In this document: positions 4,953-12,141 of the stretch, one piece after another
Layout: each line of letters begins with the position of its first letter
Position numbering within the stretch: position 1 is the stretch's first letter
Assembly: GCA_964347835.1 (NCBI GenBank)
Contig: CAYFZR010000028.1
Location: 1-12,141 of the forward strand
Length of the DNA: 12,141 nt
From: CAYFZR01 sp964347835 [NCBI: uncultured archaeon]
GTDB taxonomy: Archaea > CAYFZR01
Reading direction: 5' to 3'
Made by a program: the position numbers and the translations under genes
The notes under the pieces: generated by a model
What the model saw: the letters and a program-made list of their open reading frames with translations, nothing else
Told to the model about the DNA's origin: nothing
Database searches by the model: none

Positions 4953-7900
4953 ATGGTATTCATTAAGAAGATTACGATAGACAACTTTAAATCTTTTCCT
5001 AGGAAGACTACCATTCCGCTATCCAAAGGTTTCACCGCAATTACCGGACCAAATGGAAGTGGGAAGAGCAATATAATTGATGCTCTTTGCTTTGTCTTAG
5101 GTAAAAGTAGTGCAAGGTCAATGAGAGCTTATAGGCTGTCTGAACTAATATATCACGGTAACGGGGACTCTTCTGCTTATGTATCTCTTCATCTCGACAA
5201 TTCCGAGAAATCAATTCCTATTGATAGTGAAGAGATCATGGTTTCTCGACGAATTGACCCTGAGGGAAGGACAGTTTATTATCTTAATCAAAAGAGAGCA
5301 ACTAGAACTGAAGTCGTAGACGTTCTTAGTTTGGCATTATTACATCCTGACGGCCACAACATAATACTCCAAGGAGATGTGAATAGAGTAATCGAAATGT
5401 CTCCCGTTGAAAGGAGAAAGATCATAGATGAAGTAGCGGGTATAGCAGAATACGACGAGAAAAAAGAAAAAGCAATTAAAGAACTGGTAAAAGTGGAAGA
5501 AAATCTGAAACAAGTAGAAATAGTGCTTAAAGAAGTCCAAAGTCTCCTAGAAAAACTTGAGGTGGAAAGAGAGGAGGCTTTGAGGTACAAAAAACTTTCC
5601 AAAGAGTTAGATAAAACAACCGCAGGTCTATTCTATTCGAGACTCTACAATGAAAATGAAAGTTTAGATAGAATAAAAAATAAAATTACAGGTCTTAATG
5701 AAAGAAAAAACTCTATTTCAGACGAAATTAGAAAAATAAAATTATATGAAGAGGAAAAATCCAAAGCTCTCGAAGAAATAAGATCAAAAATATCGGAAAT
5801 GGCTGAAAGAGAGAGAATGGATTTATTTAAAAATATAGAGGATACAAAAGGAAAAATTTCCTATATCACTCTTCTCGTAGATCAGAAAAATAAAGAAATA
5901 ATGAGCAAAGAAAACGAGATATTCCACTTAAATAGTAGAACAGAAGATTCTCTTAATTCTATCAAAAATACAGAAACTTTAATAGAAAATTATCTGAAAG
6001 AAGAGACGGATTTAAAGGAAAAAATAAATGAAAAGGAACTTCAAATCAAAAGTATTAATGAAAAAATATCTGAAAAAGAGGCGCGTGGCTTAGAGATTAA
6101 AAGAGAGATTTTTGCGATAAATAAAGAGTTAGAACATAAAATAGATAGGAAATATATCATTGAAAAGGATTTGGATAGACTCAAGAGCGCGCTTGAACGG
6201 AATAATAACGATCTTGGCTCTTATGAAGAACAACGCCAAAGGGAAGAAAAAACTTTCAAAGAATTAGAAGATAAAATTTTCCAGATAAAATCCAGAACTG
6301 AAAAAGAAAATGAGGAATTTAAAAGAATTGCTTATGAGATCGAGTCTCTCATAAATAAAGATAAAGAGATAAAAAAAGAGATTTTAAGAGTTGAAAAGGA
6401 GCTCTCTGATTTATATGTCGATTTTAGTAGACTAAAATCCAAAATTAAAGAGGAAGAACAACTAAAGGGCTATTCTAAGGCAGTAAGAGAAATTATCAGA
6501 CTCAGAGACGAAAAGATATTGGAAGGAATATATGGCTCGATCGTGGAATTAATCGAGGTAGATCCAAAATATGAAATAGCAATAGATGTGGCAGGAAGAG
6601 GAAGGTTAAACTTTATCGTCGTTGAAGACGATAATGTAGGTGAGAAGGCAATAAAACATCTCAAAGAGAATAAAATAGGCAGGGCTACATTCTTACCCTT
6701 GAATAAAATAAAAAAGAGACCATACGCTCATAAAATGATTGATGCCTCTGAGGAAGGCTCTCTTGGTTTTATTGTGGATTTAGTAAAGTTTGATAAAAGA
6801 TTTGAGGATGCCATACGGTATGTTTTCGGTGACACATTGGTGGTCGAAAATCTAAGCATTGCAAAGAAGATCGGAATCGGGAAAGTGAGAATGGTAACTC
6901 TAGATGGAGATTTGATCGAGAAAGGAGGTGCCATGACTGGTGGCTTTTTCGAGAGGAGAAAAGTATCAACAGAAAAAATTAACTTAAAGAGGCTTATAGA
7001 AAAAATAGAAGAATTAAAAGTTTATAAGGATAAATTAGAAAAAGATAAAGAGGTTTTATTAGAAAATATATCAATACTCGAAAGAAAAAGAAATGATCTG
7101 CAAAAGGAAAGTCTAAAAAGTGAGGCAGAGGAGGACGAAACAAGAGTCAGAATAGAAAGCCTAGAATATAAGATTAAAAAGACGGAAGACAGAATTTTAC
7201 AACTAAAAGACCTTACTGGAAAGATTGAAAGAGAAATAGAAAGCAAAGAAGTTATACTTTCAGATTTAAATGCTGATATCGAGAAACTTGAGGAAAGAAA
7301 GAGAGAAATAGAATCTGAACCTCTTTATGTAGATGAAAATCTATTCAATGAAGTAAAGATTCTAGAACAAGATTTGATTGAATTAAAGAACCAAAAAATG
7401 AATGTACTTACCAAGTTAGAATCGGAAAAATCAAAACTGAATGATGTATTAAAACAAAGATTCAGTGAATTAGAAAGTAGGAAAAAAACCGTCCAAGAAG
7501 AAATACGAATTTTAAAAGAAGGTGTTGTAGAGGCTAATAGAGAACTAAGAATTCATCAAGAAAAGCTAAACGAAATGGAAGAGATTGAAAATAAGATATT
7601 AGAAGGTTTAAAAGATCTTAAAGAAGAAAGAGATTTAATAAAATCTAAATTAAGTGAATATAAAGAGAGAAAAGATAAGCTGAATGAAGAAATCGAAGTA
7701 ATTAATCAAGATATCTCTCAATTAAATTCTAACAAAGCAAAAGTAGAGACTAAAATTGAGGATTTGGCTCATCAGTTAGAGAAGATTAAATACCAAGACA
7801 CAGTTCTTGAGAGATCAAATATCAAGGAATTAGAAGAAAAAATCGCTGAAATTGATAAAGAGCTAGCTAATATGGGTGATATAAACTTGAAATCAATAGA

Positions 7901-8468
7901 AGACTTTGAAACAACTAGCGAGAGGAATAGAAAGTTAATAGAACAAAAACAAAAATTAGACGAAGAAAAGGATGCAATATTGAATTTTATGAACGAAATA
8001 GAAAAGAAAAAGTTAGAGGTCTTTATGGACGCGTATAATGAGATTAGTAAGAATTTTGGGGATATATTCTCCTTTTTATTGCCTGATGGAGAGGCTAGGC
8101 TCTCTTTAGAAGATCCATCTAACCCCCTAGAGTCTGGACTACTTTTACATGCAAGACCGAGGGATAAGCAATTGAAAAGGATAGAGGCACTTTCTGGAGG
8201 AGAAAAAACTTTAACAGCCCTCACCTTTTTATTTTCTGTCTTGAAATATCGGCCAGCGCCATTCTATGCCTTGGATGAAATAGATATGTTCTTAGATGAT
8301 GAAAATGTTGAAAAAATAGCCTCTCTGATTCAAGAATACGCAAAGGACGGTCAGTTCGTTATTGTTTCTCTTAGAAAGCCCATGATAAAACTCGCTAATC
8401 AACTGTTAGGAGTTACACAACAAAAAGGCGTATCAAAAGTAGTTGCCATAGATTTTGACGGAAGGTAA
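4953..8468 (+). CDS. smc: Chromosome segregation ATPase Smc
   Basis: This 1171-residue protein is a full-length SMC. It forms dimers that, with ScpA and ScpB, extrude DNA loops and organise the chromosome. The N-terminal ATPase half has Walker A GPNGSGKS (32-39) and a Q-loop region near ILQGDV. Two long, charge-rich coiled coils (about 165-510 and 670-1020) flank a hinge (about 520-665), which ends in the conserved GGAMTGG. The C-terminal half has the signature LSGGEKT (from residue 1080) and Walker B FYALDEIDMFLD with Asp1108 and catalytic Glu1109, then VIVSLRKPM. All catalytic residues are present. The ATG follows GGAGG by 6 nt. It is first in the operon, with scpA starting 3 nt after its stop. 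Length and motifs agree with archaeal and bacterial SMC. Confidence 0.97.
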   Translation: MVFIKKITIDNFKSFPRKTTIPLSKGFTAITGPNGSGKSNIIDALCFVLGKSSARSMRAYRLSELIYHGNGDSSAYVSLHLDNSEKSIPIDSEEIMVSRRIDPEGRTVYYLNQKRATRTEVVDVLSLALLHPDGHNIILQGDVNRVIEMSPVERRKIIDEVAGIAEYDEKKEKAIKELVKVEENLKQVEIVLKEVQSLLEKLEVEREEALRYKKLSKELDKTTAGLFYSRLYNENESLDRIKNKITGLNERKNSISDEIRKIKLYEEEKSKALEEIRSKISEMAERERMDLFKNIEDTKGKISYITLLVDQKNKEIMSKENEIFHLNSRTEDSLNSIKNTETLIENYLKEETDLKEKINEKELQIKSINEKISEKEARGLEIKREIFAINKELEHKIDRKYIIEKDLDRLKSALERNNNDLGSYEEQRQREEKTFKELEDKIFQIKSRTEKENEEFKRIAYEIESLINKDKEIKKEILRVEKELSDLYVDFSRLKSKIKEEEQLKGYSKAVREIIRLRDEKILEGIYGSIVELIEVDPKYEIAIDVAGRGRLNFIVVEDDNVGEKAIKHLKENKIGRATFLPLNKIKKRPYAHKMIDASEEGSLGFIVDLVKFDKRFEDAIRYVFGDTLVVENLSIAKKIGIGKVRMVTLDGDLIEKGGAMTGGFFERRKVSTEKINLKRLIEKIEELKVYKDKLEKDKEVLLENISILERKRNDLQKESLKSEAEEDETRVRIESLEYKIKKTEDRILQLKDLTGKIEREIESKEVILSDLNADIEKLEERKREIESEPLYVDENLFNEVKILEQDLIELKNQKMNVLTKLESEKSKLNDVLKQRFSELESRKKTVQEEIRILKEGVVEANRELRIHQEKLNEMEEIENKILEGLKDLKEERDLIKSKLSEYKERKDKLNEEIEVINQDISQLNSNKAKVETKIEDLAHQLEKIKYQDTVLERSNIKELEEKIAEIDKELANMGDINLKSIEDFETTSERNRKLIEQKQKLDEEKDAILNFMNEIEKKKLEVFMDAYNEISKNFGDIFSFLLPDGEARLSLEDPSNPLESGLLLHARPRDKQLKRIEALSGGEKTLTALTFLFSVLKYRPAPFYALDEIDMFLDDENVEKIASLIQEYAKDGQFVIVSLRKPMIKLANQLLGVTQQKGVSKVVAIDFDGR

Positions 8469-8471
8469 AAT

Positions 8472-9158
8472 ATGGAGGGAGAAGTACAACCCATAGACAT
8501 ATTGTTGGATTTAGTAATAAAAGAAGAACTAAATCCGTGGGATATAGATATAATAGAAATCACGGAGAAATATGTAGACCGAATAAACGAGATGAAAGAG
8601 TTAGACTTGACTATTCCGGGAAGAGTTCTACTCTCTACCTCCATTTTACTGCGCATTAAGTCAGATATACTGATACAAGAACAGAGTTACAACGGAGAAG
8701 AAGACTATGGAGAACTAGTATTCTATGATTTCGATGAGACGGAATACGATGTTAGACCTAAAAATGGACCTTTAAAAGATATAGAGATGCCATCCATTCT
8801 TCCAATTACCAGAGAACCCAAAAGAAAGGTTACTTTGTTTGAACTGGTAGATGCATTAGAGTTAGCATTGAATGAAGTAGAGATAAAAAAACACTACCCA
8901 AAGAAGAAAAAAAAGCCTGAAGTAACGATCGAATTCGAGGAAAGGCTAGTTAGAGAGCAAATCGCGGATGTTTATGAACGTATAACTTACATGACGGAGA
9001 ATGGGCCTATAAAACTTGGTGATCTGTTATCAAATAATGACAGAGAAGAGATCATATCCATATTAATCATACTCCTCTATCTAACTCAAAAAGACAAAAT
9101 AGAAATCTGGCAGGAGACTTTGTTTGGAGACGTCTTTATTAAGAGGTTAGGGGAATGA
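8472..9158 (+). CDS. scpA: Segregation and condensation protein A (kleisin)
   Basis: This 228-residue kleisin bridges the Smc head domains and binds ScpB. The N-terminal domain (about 1-70) has the family block LLDLVIKEELNPWDIDII (11-28), then LTIPGRVLLSTSILLRIKSD, which packs on the Smc coiled-coil neck. An acidic linker with several EED and DYG segments (about 70-115) precedes a middle helical stretch with a lysine run (HYPKKKKK, 141-148). The C-terminal winged helix (about 155-228), with LLSNNDREEIISILIILLYLTQ, binds the cap face of the Smc head. The ATG lies 3 nt after smc, and its Shine-Dalgarno GGAAGGT overlaps the smc stop. The 3' end overlaps scpB by 4 nt (ATGA), which indicates coupled translation and matched stoichiometry. 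Confidence 0.95.
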   Translation: MEGEVQPIDILLDLVIKEELNPWDIDIIEITEKYVDRINEMKELDLTIPGRVLLSTSILLRIKSDILIQEQSYNGEEDYGELVFYDFDETEYDVRPKNGPLKDIEMPSILPITREPKRKVTLFELVDALELALNEVEIKKHYPKKKKKPEVTIEFEERLVREQIADVYERITYMTENGPIKLGDLLSNNDREEIISILIILLYLTQKDKIEIWQETLFGDVFIKRLGE

Positions 9159-9643
9159 AACATAAGGTAGAGGCAATATTATTTGCTTCAGGGAGACCTA
9201 TCTCTTTAAAAGAGATTCAAGATATATTAAAGGAAAATGACATAGAACCGCTGCTTAGAAAACTTATAATTGAATATAATGAAAGAGATTCTGCCATAGA
9301 AATTATTGAATTGCCTGAAAAGAACTACGTTATGCAACTACGTCCTGATTACGCATCATTTTCACATAAATTTGCAAAAATAGAGATGAGCCGTGGCTTA
9401 ATCAAAACTTTAGGTTTTATTGCATACAATCAACCGATCGCGCAATCTGAAGTCGTAAAGGCAATCGGAAACAAGGCTTATAGACACATAGAGATTCTAC
9501 TGGAATTTGATTTTATTGAAGCCGAGCCAAAAGGTAGAACAAAAATTTTGAGGACGAAAAAGAAATTTTCAGATTATTTTGGAATGCCCTACGAGCGGGA
9601 ACAGATTAGGAAATATATCGGGGCGCTGATGAAGAATATCTGA
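9155..9643 (+). CDS. scpB: Segregation and condensation protein B
   Basis: This 162-residue partner of ScpA is made of two winged helices and dimerises on the kleisin linker. The first (about 1-70) opens with VEAILFASGRPISLKEI, the family hallmark. The second (about 78-140) contains LIKTLGFIAYNQPIAQSEV, matching the conserved 'LKTLAIIAYNQPI' block, followed by the usual wing ending in FSDYFGMP. It is slightly short compared with many bacterial ScpB proteins (about 180-200), as is common in archaea. The ATG overlaps the scpA stop, with GAGGTTAGGGG just upstream. It closes the condensin operon, and 151 nt of AT-rich spacer separates it from hsp20. Confidence 0.93.
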   Translation: MKHKVEAILFASGRPISLKEIQDILKENDIEPLLRKLIIEYNERDSAIEIIELPEKNYVMQLRPDYASFSHKFAKIEMSRGLIKTLGFIAYNQPIAQSEVVKAIGNKAYRHIEILLEFDFIEAEPKGRTKILRTKKKFSDYFGMPYEREQIRKYIGALMKNI

Positions 9644-9655
9644 GTTTATCGCAGC

Positions 9656-9673
9656 TACTTTTCTTATAAAAGG
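9656..9673 (+). terminator. Weak stem-loop after scpB
   Basis: CTTTT-CTTAT-AAAAG lies 13 nt after the scpB stop. The stem is AT-rich and has no T-run after it, so it is only a candidate end for the smc operon. Nothing else is visible between here and the hsp20 promoter apart from AT-rich spacer. Confidence 0.25.
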
Positions 9674-9745
9674 TTTAGAAAGGGGATGATAGGTAAGATA
9701 AGATAAATTCAGTATAAAATTAAATATTGCCCTCTTCTATATCTA

Positions 9746-9760
9746 CGAAAGATTTATATC
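9746..9760 (+). promoter_or_regulatory. Promoter of hsp20
   Basis: A clear archaeal promoter: BRE CGAAAG (9746-9751) followed by box A TTTATATC (9753-9760). The predicted start is near 9782, giving a leader of about 13 nt that holds only the GGGGG ribosome binding site. A heat-shock repressor could act at the start site, but I see no motif that I can assign with confidence. Confidence 0.65.
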
Positions 9761-9794
9761 AAAATATGAAATAAAAAATCAGGGGGTTGAGATC

Positions 9795-10250
9795 TTGAGT
9801 TGGGATCCTTGGGAAGAATTTAGAGAATTTGAAAGACGGATGAACAGGCTTTTTAGGGATTTTTGGGGAATGAGACCAAGACTTCCAGCCAGAGAGAGGG
9901 CTTTGGAACCTAGAGAGGAATTAGGTTTGATACAACCATTCACCGACATCTTAGAAACCGATAAAGAGATAGTGGTAAGCGCAGAGATTCCCGGAGTCGC
10001 AAAAGACGACATCAGTATCAACGTCAGGGAAGACAGTATAGAGATATCTGCAGAGACAAAAAGAGAAGAAGAAGAGGAAAAAGAAGGATTCATACGCAGA
10101 GAAAGGAGTTATGGTAGGTATTATAGATCTTACGCACTACCATCACCAGTGAATCCGGAGGAGGCAAAGGCAACCTACAAGAACGGAGTTTTAGAGGTAA
10201 GAATGCCAAAAACAGAAGTTAAAAAAGGCAAGATCGTAAAGGTGGATTAA
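9795..10250 (+). CDS. hsp20: Small heat shock protein, Hsp20 family
   Basis: This 151-residue alpha-crystallin-type chaperone is an ATP-independent holdase that assembles into oligomers and binds unfolding proteins. The N-terminal arm SWDPWEEFREFERRMNRLF (2-20) is typical of archaeal Hsp20. The crystallin domain (about 47-140) contains FTDILETDKEIVVSAEIPGV and the hallmark NGVLEVRMPK (130-139). A C-terminal IVKV provides the I/V-x-I/V tail motif used in oligomer contacts. The start is TTG at 9795, 8 nt after GGGGG (9782-9786). The first ATG would be at codon 16 and would remove the conserved WDPW arm, so TTG is preferred. It appears monocistronic, with its own promoter and a T-rich terminator. 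Confidence 0.95.
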   Translation: MSWDPWEEFREFERRMNRLFRDFWGMRPRLPARERALEPREELGLIQPFTDILETDKEIVVSAEIPGVAKDDISINVREDSIEISAETKREEEEEKEGFIRRERSYGRYYRSYALPSPVNPEEAKATYKNGVLEVRMPKTEVKKGKIVKVD

Positions 10251-10259
10251 TTTCTTAAA

Positions 10260-10286
10260 TTTTTCTCTTATTTATTGAACTTTTTT
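10260..10286 (+). terminator. T-rich terminator after hsp20
   Basis: Two T-tracts, TTTTT (10260-10264) and TTTTTT (10281-10286), follow the hsp20 stop in a T-rich stretch, as expected for an archaeal terminator. A 7-bp inverted repeat (AATTCTC at 10304-10310 with GAGAATT at 10329-10335) lies just beyond, between hsp20 and the convergent DUF1614 gene. Confidence 0.55.
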
Positions 10287-10334
10287 ATGAGATATTAAAT
10301 TTTAATTCTCTATTAAGAATTTGAAGCAGAGAAT

Positions 10335-10976
10335 TCACGCCAACAGTGCGGCTATTATACCTGTTAAATAAATACCGTCGAACGTCCCTGCTCCTCCTAT
10401 TGATGCTACTTTTGCGCCTGCCTCAGCTATACGAGGTAGATTTAGAAGGTCTGCACCGATAAGAGTCCCCAAAGTTCCTGATACATAGGCTAGAGTTGGC
10501 GCATAGCGCCTCTTTCTAAAAGTGAGTATTACAGAGATGAAGGCAGCTGCAAAAGGGGGAATAAATATTGGTAAAGTTATGCCAACGCCCGGTACAACAT
10601 GAGCCATTTTGTTTGCAAGAATGGTTACGAATAGGACTCCGATGAATACATTAGTTAATGGCACTTTTTTCCTTAACAAAAAATAAGCAGAGACGATTAT
10701 AGGAATCAAACCACCTCCAGCATTAATGGCTATAATAGTAGGTCCCTTAGATCCCTTAATTACAAGTATCGGGATATTTATAACGCTAAGCATCAGGGCT
10801 CCCAGTATGATCAATATTGTAAGATTGTGAGAAATGCCCAGTTTCTCAAAAGATGATTCTTGAATTTTAAAAAACAAATACCAGTATAAAATAGCGATTA
10901 GTAAAATAAAGATAGCAAATGTGAGCCTGAATAAGTGGTGGTAAGCATATTGAATCAGTAAATTACTATCGACCAT
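10335..10976 (-). CDS. DUF1614 multi-pass membrane protein
   Basis: This 213-residue integral membrane protein belongs to the DUF1614 family, whose function is unknown. Hydrophobic segments appear at about 17-36, 52-72, 80-101, 107-122, 134-152, 160-178 and 200-213. Family signatures are clear: NAGGGLIPIIVSAYFL (85-100), VPGVGI (128-133), GTLGTLIGADLL (167-178) and SIGGAGTFDGIYLTGI (192-207). The pattern of small residues in the last two blocks suggests tightly packed helices, possibly around a transported or processed substrate; this is inference. The ATG at 10976 follows AGGCGGTATCA, a good Shine-Dalgarno. A weak box A (CTAATATC, about 11012 on the minus strand) would suit its own promoter. 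It is convergent with hsp20, and the cysteine-rich gene lies 141 nt upstream on the same strand. Confidence 0.85.
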   Translation of the reverse strand: MVDSNLLIQYAYHHLFRLTFAIFILLIAILYWYLFFKIQESSFEKLGISHNLTILIILGALMLSVINIPILVIKGSKGPTIIAINAGGGLIPIIVSAYFLLRKKVPLTNVFIGVLFVTILANKMAHVVPGVGITLPIFIPPFAAAFISVILTFRKRRYAPTLAYVSGTLGTLIGADLLNLPRIAEAGAKVASIGGAGTFDGIYLTGIIAALLA

Positions 10977-11117
10977 TGATACCGCCTTTATCTTTTGCTT
11001 TTTAATCTGATATTAGAATATCTTAGACTTCTGTTGTTTCGTATTTCTTATCTTAGATTATCTGTATTTCTATAAGTAAGAAAAGAAGATATAGGTTCCT
11101 GTATACACTTTAATTAT
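10977..11117 (-). other. AT-rich spacer with short direct repeats
   Basis: This 141-nt spacer holds the DUF1614 ribosome binding site and a weak box A. Two loose direct repeats are visible (TATCTTAGA near 11019 and 11050, and GTATTTCT near 11041 and 11064). I find no open reading frame or RNA gene. Confidence 0.4.
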
Positions 11118-11525
11118 TTAGTACTCCTCAGGCTCTGAAATCTCTCTTAATATTTCTTTTTCCATCTTGTATCTAAGTAGGGTAACACCACAGTCGTCAC
11201 AACGATTGAAATCGTTTTCAGATTCAGAAGATAAATTGTTTAAAGGTCTACAATCAACTTGACATAATTCGCATGATTTGAAAAGAATTCTCAAAACTTT
11301 AGCCTTTTCTTCACTTCTTAAGAATCTCCAACTTTTATCGGTGAGGTCAAATCTTATATCCGAAAAATCAATAGCGCAATCTTCGCACGATTGAGTACAA
11401 ATTCCATCCTCGCCACACAGAATTCCTATAATTGCTCTAACAACCTTATCCGACTTTTTACGGACGTATAAGGAGTCTGCCAAAGTTTTCTTAAGATCCT
11501 CTTCAATCTCGATTATCCTATCCAT
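11118..11525 (-). CDS. Small cysteine-rich protein of unknown function
   Basis: From the ATG at 11525 this is 135 residues, mostly helical, acidic at both ends, with no signal peptide, so probably cytoplasmic. It has nine cysteines: C37, C43, C47, C50 (CTQSCEDC), C85, C88, C92 (CELCQVDC) and C109, C112 (CDDC). The clustered CxxC and CxxxC spacing suggests zinc or iron-sulphur binding, but I do not recognise the family. The first two clusters are separated by a helix containing WRFLRSEEKAKVLRIL. A GTG at 11531 would add two residues. The ATG is preferred because GGGGTG lies about 5 nt before it and would be too close to the GTG. It is preceded by a structured leader and its own predicted promoter, and followed on the same strand by the DUF1614 gene. 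Confidence 0.75.
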   Translation of the reverse strand: MDRIIEIEEDLKKTLADSLYVRKKSDKVVRAIIGILCGEDGICTQSCEDCAIDFSDIRFDLTDKSWRFLRSEEKAKVLRILFKSCELCQVDCRPLNNLSSESENDFNRCDDCGVTLLRYKMEKEILREISEPEEY

Positions 11526-11543
11526 TCCCACACCCCGCTTCTG

Positions 11544-11576
11544 AGTCGCTTGCGACTTATTCCTCCTAAATGAGGA
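11544..11576 (-). promoter_or_regulatory. Two stem-loops in the leader of the cysteine-rich gene
   Basis: Read on the minus strand, TCCTC-ATTTAG-GAGGA (11576-11561) is followed by AGTCGC-AA-GCGACT (11557-11544), and then the Shine-Dalgarno GGGGTG and the ATG at 11525. The first hairpin buries a perfect GGAGG that has no start codon at a usable distance. The pair resembles a regulatory leader. It also resembles, loosely, the double stem-loop units at the left end of the window. Confidence 0.4.
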
Positions 11577-11585
11577 AAATCTAAT

Positions 11586-11625
11586 TGAGCAGGTCTATAC
11601 CTAAATGAACAGATCCATACTAAAA
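11586..11625. repeat. Tandem 20-bp direct repeat at a promoter
   Basis: TGAGCAGGTCTATACCTAAA (11586-11605) is followed at once by TGAACAGATCCATACTAAAA (11606-11625), with 15 of 20 positions identical. The second unit covers the predicted TATA box of the minus-strand cysteine-rich gene and the first covers its start site. A 20-bp period is about two helical turns, so two protein molecules could bind the same face of the DNA. A regulator is inferred, not shown. Confidence 0.45.
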
Positions 11626-11634
11626 TCTCTTTCG
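11618..11634 (-). promoter_or_regulatory. Possible promoter of the cysteine-rich gene
   Basis: On the minus strand CGAAAG (11634-11629) is followed by AGATTTTAGTA (11628-11618). The BRE is identical to the one before hsp20, but the TATA box is weaker. The start would fall near 11597, giving a leader of about 70 nt that contains the two stem-loops. Confidence 0.4.
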
Positions 11635-11791
11635 AAAATGAATTAAAATTAAATTCATTTTAATGAAAAAAACTTAATTCGGTCTTTTAAATAAAAAAAA
11701 GGATAGTTTTGTCCGCAAATGTATGTAACCTAAATCTTGCGTAAATCGGTGGCAGGGGTACAGATCAGCAGGGAATATAGATTTTCAATTC
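11635..11791. other. AT-rich intergenic stretch
   Basis: I find no open frame of note and no tRNA. A small inverted repeat (ATTAAAAT at 11642-11649 with ATTTTAAT at 11657-11664) and an A-tract (11692-11700) are present. Together with 11526-11634 it separates the cysteine-rich gene from the gene at the right edge. Confidence 0.5.
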
Positions 11792-12141
11792 TCATTTTTT
11801 TTCTTCTAATTCATTGATTTTATTTAAAATTGCATTTGTGATATCGCCACTGCGCTTAAAAATTGTTACGACGCCTGCACTTCCAGAAACGTTTCCTAGA
11901 TCATCTGTTAGATAAACATTATCCCTCTCTAGGACTCCGTATTTTTTGAGATCTGTTTTGCCGTAGCATGATTCAGTGATGTATACGCATGAACTCCAGT
12001 CCTTCTTTTGAACCTCCAAACTGGATGAATAACATATGAGATAACCTTCTTTATAGTCAAGAGTACGCTTTCCATGGATTATCGCACATTCTATTATTTC
12101 TTTTTTATCTCTTCTTTCAGGATTTATTGGAAATTTTATTA
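11792..12141 (-). CDS. C-terminal part of an unrecognised gene running off the right edge
   Basis: The frame is open from the edge at 12141 to a TGA at 11792-11794, giving 115 residues. The only in-frame start codon candidate is TTG at 12019, without a good ribosome binding site. The translation upstream of it (KFPINPERRDKKEIIECAIIHGKRTLDYKEGYLICYSSS) is protein-like, so the gene probably begins outside the window. It contains four cysteines (ECA, ICY, SSC, ESC), a conserved-looking YLTDDLGNVSGSAGVVTIF segment and a charged C-terminal helix ending ELEEKK. I do not recognise the family. It shares the strand of the cysteine-rich gene, but the spacer of about 260 nt argues against one operon. 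Confidence 0.65.
   Translation of the reverse strand, partial: IKFPINPERRDKKEIIECAIIHGKRTLDYKEGYLICYSSSLEVQKKDWSSCVYITESCYGKTDLKKYGVLERDNVYLTDDLGNVSGSAGVVTIFKRSGDITNAILNKINELEEKK

Noticed and set aside
7772-8224. Minus-strand 150-codon open frame
   Set aside because: It is a serine- and phenylalanine-rich antisense shadow of the Smc C-terminal coiled coil and head.
9779-10093. Minus-strand 104-codon open frame
   Set aside because: It is a serine-rich shadow of hsp20, whose crystallin domain is unmistakable.
11715-11780. Possible tRNA or small RNA around GGTGGCAGGGG
   Set aside because: No cloverleaf arms or consistent stems could be drawn on either strand.

Overview
The window reads as a chromosomal segment of a methanogenic euryarchaeon, or a close methane/alkane-cycling relative. 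Four things support this. It encodes methanogenesis marker protein 14, an archaeal-type core methionine synthase and a methanogen-type thymidylate synthase. It has the archaeal ribosomal protein L40e. Its promoters look archaeal, with TTTAAATA/TTTATATC boxes and CGAAA-like BREs. The DNA is AT-rich, and several genes use TTG or GTG starts behind strong Shine-Dalgarno sequences. I cannot name the genus.

Left end (1-660): a doubtful open frame runs off the left edge. It is followed by two roughly 75-nt copies of a double stem-loop repeat whose first stem differs between copies yet still pairs. Next come a class II tRNA-Leu(UAA) on the minus strand and a 55-codon gene for ribosomal protein L40e on the plus strand, easily missed because of its size.

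Minus-strand operon (4849 down to 673): four tightly packed genes in transcription order. They are a secreted protein with a terpenoid-cyclase-like toroid and a C-terminal S-layer-like domain, methanogenesis marker 14 (an actin-fold ATPase-like protein of unknown function), a MesA/MetE-core methionine synthase, and thymidylate synthase. Spacings are 1 nt, a 4-nt overlap and an 8-nt overlap. The last two enzymes consume one-carbon units. The context suggests marker 14 has a role linked to methyl or corrinoid transfer, but this is inference.

Plus-strand operon (4953-9643): smc, scpA and scpB form a complete chromosome-condensation operon, divergent from the previous operon across a 103-nt promoter region. 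It is followed by a monocistronic Hsp20 small heat-shock gene with a clear promoter.

Right end (10335-12141, all minus strand): a multi-pass DUF1614 membrane protein, a small nine-cysteine protein of unknown function, and the C-terminal part of an unrecognised gene running off the right edge. The cysteine-rich gene has a leader with two stem-loops and a 20-bp direct repeat over its predicted promoter. I saw no transposase, CRISPR array or prophage gene. Most of the window is core genome. The least explained parts are the stem-loop repeats, the marker-14 operon and the cysteine-rich gene with its leader.
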